Source: Chlorella sorokiniana (Eukaryota; Chlorophyta; Trebouxiophyceae; Chlorellales; Chlorellaceae). From it: DNA of 64,000 bases. Both the position numbers and the translations under genes were made by a program. The stretch's first letter is position 1, and the number at the start of each line of letters is the position of its first letter. Below the pieces are notes generated by a model. The model saw only the letters and a program-made list of their open reading frames with translations. It was not told the origin of the DNA and ran no database searches. Below are positions 61,199 to 64,000 of the stretch, piece after piece. The stretch is from positions 930,001 through 994,000 of the forward strand of contig CP084609.1 of the NCBI GenBank assembly GCA_025917655.1, in the 5' to 3' direction.

Positions 61199-64000
61199 AT
61201 GGCGGACAGTGCTGACAACTCGTGGGGAGTGGTTTCAGTGGTGAGGGGCCTCTTGGAGGGGAAGAGGGAGCCGAACCTCGACGTCTGCACGCAAAAGCTG
61301 CTCTTGCAGCTCCCAAGAGCGACAGTTACTTGGGGAAGCCACGAGCGTGGCATGCACCCAACGAGGGTGCAGTGCCGGGGATCTCGTCTCCTGCTGAACT
61401 GCTCCCTTCGCTAATGCCAATCCCTCCCGCATTGCCATGCGCTCTCACCTGCACAGGATGATGTTGTGGACATGCCAGACGAGCAGTTGGAGGAACTGAT
61501 AGCAGAGTACAATGCCCAGATTGGCACTCGCATGCATGGTGGGTGGGTGGGTTGTTGCCGCACGCCACACATCCTGTCCCCTGCTGGGATTCTTTTGCTA
61601 TGCATCACTTCTGCAGCTGTTTGCTGGCCTTGATAAAACAAAAAGCTCACTCCGCACGTGCTGACTGCAGCCGCAGGCGAGGGTGCCTTCTGGGCTCCCG
61701 ATGCTGACATAGCCGCGGCCATGCGAGGCGACAACGAGCGGCTGGCTGAAGGTGATTCTACCTCTCTGCAGAACAGCGTTTGCATGCGAGTCGCAACCCC
61801 ACAGCGCCTCCAGCAACTCCACAGCGCCTTCCGCACTTGATGCCTGCCCCGTCCCATCCCCACGCCCTGTTGGCGCGCTTCCAGAGGAGGCGGCGCTGGC
61901 AGCAGCTGCCGCCCAGGTGCAGGCGGAGAACGACCGGCTCATGGCAGCCCTGGAGACTGGTGTGGGACTGAGCCAGCTCCTGCCGCCTCTGTCCCCACCT
62001 GAGATCCGTGGAGCCGCTGTTGCCTCTGCTGCGCTGGGCCTGCCCTCACCGGTACCGGCGGGTTCCGCTCCTGCCTCACCCATCACTGTCCTGCCCCAAA
62101 GCCCGCATGCGGCCCCGTCCACCGCAACCTCATCCTCTCTCGCGAGGCAGGATCGCATGGCTGCTGCTTTGAGGCTTCACGCGCCCGCGCAGAGTCACAG
62201 GTAGCAGCATGCCAAGTAGGCCAACCATACATCTCAGGCCATTGTCAGCCTGCCACTCTGCAGTTGACCCTCTTACCACGGCCCTGCCCTCTGCGCAGGA
62301 GCATGCCAGGGCTGACCTCTCGCAGCGCCTGTCCAGCGCTCGGCGCCGCCTGCAGGTCCTGCACAAGGGCGTAGACATACTCATACTGATGGACTGCACG
62401 GGTTCCATGGTGATCCTGTTTGATCTGAGTGCATGAGCGTCGCACAGAAGGGCTGCTTTTCAAGGAAGGCACCCCTGCAGGGCCAGCCTTTGCCCACGGT
62501 TCCAGCTATCAAGCGCTGCAAGCAATATGACACTGGTCAAACCGTGCATCGCGAGCCCCCGCCTGATCGTGCACCAGTGCACCCTGCAGGGCGCCCACAT
62601 CGATGCGGTGAAGCGCAAGGCGCTCGACATCCTGAGCGTCGCACCCCGCCTGCTCCCGGCACCATCACCCGCCTGGTAGGAAAGGGGCCTTGTGTCCAGC
62701 GTGCCGAGCCCTGCCGCCTGCTGCCTGCCTGCTGCCTACTGCCTGCTGGCCACGCATTGTGGTCAGCAGCTGCTGTGCGACAACCTGCTGTTGCATCCGG
62801 GCCCTGCTCCCCATCCTTTTGACTGCGCAGGCGTTTGTCGGCTACCGCGACTACGGCCGCGAGGCGGGGGATGGGCAGTACATAGTGCAAGATTTTGTTG
62901 ATGCAGAGAGCTTCAGGCGGGCACTGCCTCCCTTGTGTCTGCCACCTGGGATGAGCTTTCGCCGCCCCCTGCGGTTGTGTGGCTGCCGGTTGGCAGTTTC
63001 AAAACTACGCCGCGCTTCAATCCTTCCCTAGCTGCAGCCTGTTAGAGGACACCATTGCCCCGATTAGGGCCATTGCTGGTGGAAATGCAGAGGATGTCGC
63101 CGGCGCGCTCAAGGTGGGGGGGCGGAATAGGATGGAGGAGGCAGGGTTCAGTTATCAGCGCTGCTGCACCAATGAGCCTGTCACAGCGTCATGCTCATCT
63201 TGGCACCCTGCAGAAAGCCACCGAGCTGTCTTGGCAGTCCAGCACGCGCCTGCTCATTCACTTCACAGACGCCCCGTGCCACGGCAACCAGTACCACGAT
63301 GGCCGCCCCGTCAACGGGGCGGACTCGTACCCAGATGGCGACCCCCAAGGAAAGGACCAGCAGCGGACCGCCTCTATTGCAAAACATCGCGTTCAAGGGC
63401 AGAAACCTCTCAAGCAAGCCAAGGCGGCCAGCCTCTCCGGTGTGTGCACAGACATGTCTTTGTTCCATCTTGCCGCTGTGCAGGCCTGGTGCCGGAGCAG
63501 CTGCTGCTGGAGTTGTACAGCATGCGGGTGGACTACTACTTTGCTCGCATAGGTCGCCACACGGACATCATGATCGGCATATTTGCTGCGGTGGGTGCCG
63601 AGGATGAACCGGCCCAGGCTGCCTGCCTGTGTTCTCTGTTTCGATTACAACTTGACTTGAGGGGTTTGCTGCCTTCCCGATGCTAGCAGGTGTATCGTGA
63701 CGCTGGCACGGCTGCCGTGTTCAAGACAGAGGTGGGTGCCTCCCTGTCTGCCTGTCATGCAGACACCCCCACTTGTCGCTTCTGGTTCTGCTAATCAGTG
63801 GCGATTGACGTCGCGCACGCCCTGCTCCCCATCGATGAGTGCCGCGCCCCTTCCGCCATGCTGCAGGACTACAAACAGGGCAGCGAGCACTTCATCCCCC
63901 TCGTGGTCAAGTCCCTCGCCTCCTCCATGCGCCGCTCATCCATCAGGAGTGCCCGGTCTGGTGAGGAGAGCAGCCTTCAGCTGTCTTCCCCTGCCTGCAC
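61199..64000 (+). CDS. von Willebrand factor A domain protein, VwkA-like (3' end outside window)
   Basis: Intracellular vWFA protein of the kind joined to alpha-kinase domains in VwkA proteins. Exons 61199-61240, 61457-61538, 61671-61751, 61885-62200, 62299-62409, 62590-62678, 62831 to about 62910, 63032-63113, 63214-63439, 63484-63590, 63690-63731 and 63799-63960, then continuing. The N-terminus is acidic (DDVVDMPDEQLEELIAEYNA) and helical (AALAAAAAQVQAENDRLMAA). The vWFA core shows VDILILMDCTGSM with the DxxGS metal-site motif, AFVGYRDYGREAGDGQY, IAPIRAIAGGNAEDVAGALK and STRLLIHFTDAPCHGNQYHD, DSYPDGDPQG. VDYYFARIGRHTDIMIGIF and VYRDAGTAAVF follow. Several phases need one-base corrections. 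Whether an alpha-kinase domain follows cannot be seen. Confidence 0.8.

Overview
The window looks like nuclear DNA of a unicellular green alga, most likely a trebouxiophyte of the Chlorella type. It is very GC-rich. The genes are broken by many short GT-AG introns, many of about 100-300 bp, whose ends are G/T-rich at the donor and C/A- or pyrimidine-rich at the acceptor. TGTAA motifs, the chlorophyte poly(A) signal, follow several stop codons, and proteins carry Ala/Gln/Gly-rich stretches. The gene set is that of a plant-lineage eukaryote: magnesium chelatase H, a group-A bZIP factor, a SnRK2-like kinase, beta-amylase and U2AF65. I found no rRNA, tRNA, CRISPR array or transposase.

Layout. 169-1774 (+) is the 3' part of a SnRK2-like kinase. 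2545-7034 (+) is an NHX-type Na+/H+ exchanger. 7511-13148 (-) is a beta-amylase with an inserted low-complexity segment. 14674-15564 (-) is an unrecognised protein. 16115-18234 (-) is an ABF/ABI5-like bZIP factor. 18512-21907 (-) is U2AF large subunit. 22294-25964 (-) is the centriole cartwheel protein SAS-6. 27134-28192 (+) is an unrecognised protein. 28688-29569 (-) is RNase P/MRP subunit POP5. 30097-32091 (+) is the WD40 protein STRAP. 32503-33320 (-) is a membrane-anchored cytochrome b5. 33632-43512 (+) is magnesium chelatase subunit H in 26 exons. 45144-45374 (+) is a 76-residue protein. 45716-50158 and 50714-55301 (-) are a tandem pair of receptor-like TKL kinases. 55882-56348 (+) is a membrane-protein fragment, possibly glycosyltransferase-like. 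57274-58339 (+) and 58835-61054 (-) are unrecognised. 61199 to the window end (+) is a vWFA protein resembling the N-terminal part of VwkA-type alpha kinases.

These genes do not form one pathway. They are ordinary housekeeping and signalling loci, two pairs of which (POP5/STRAP and cytochrome b5/CHLH) share short divergent promoters. Three kinds of sequence peculiarity stand out. Many strongly conserved exons contain single-base frame breaks inside short G or C runs, including in CHLH and at the same place in both receptor kinases; these are most simply base-calling or assembly errors. At least six introns start with GC instead of GT. Both receptor kinases carry DFN where kinases normally have DFG. 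Exon coordinates were read by eye from splice motifs and family conservation and may be off by a few bases, especially in the receptor kinases.
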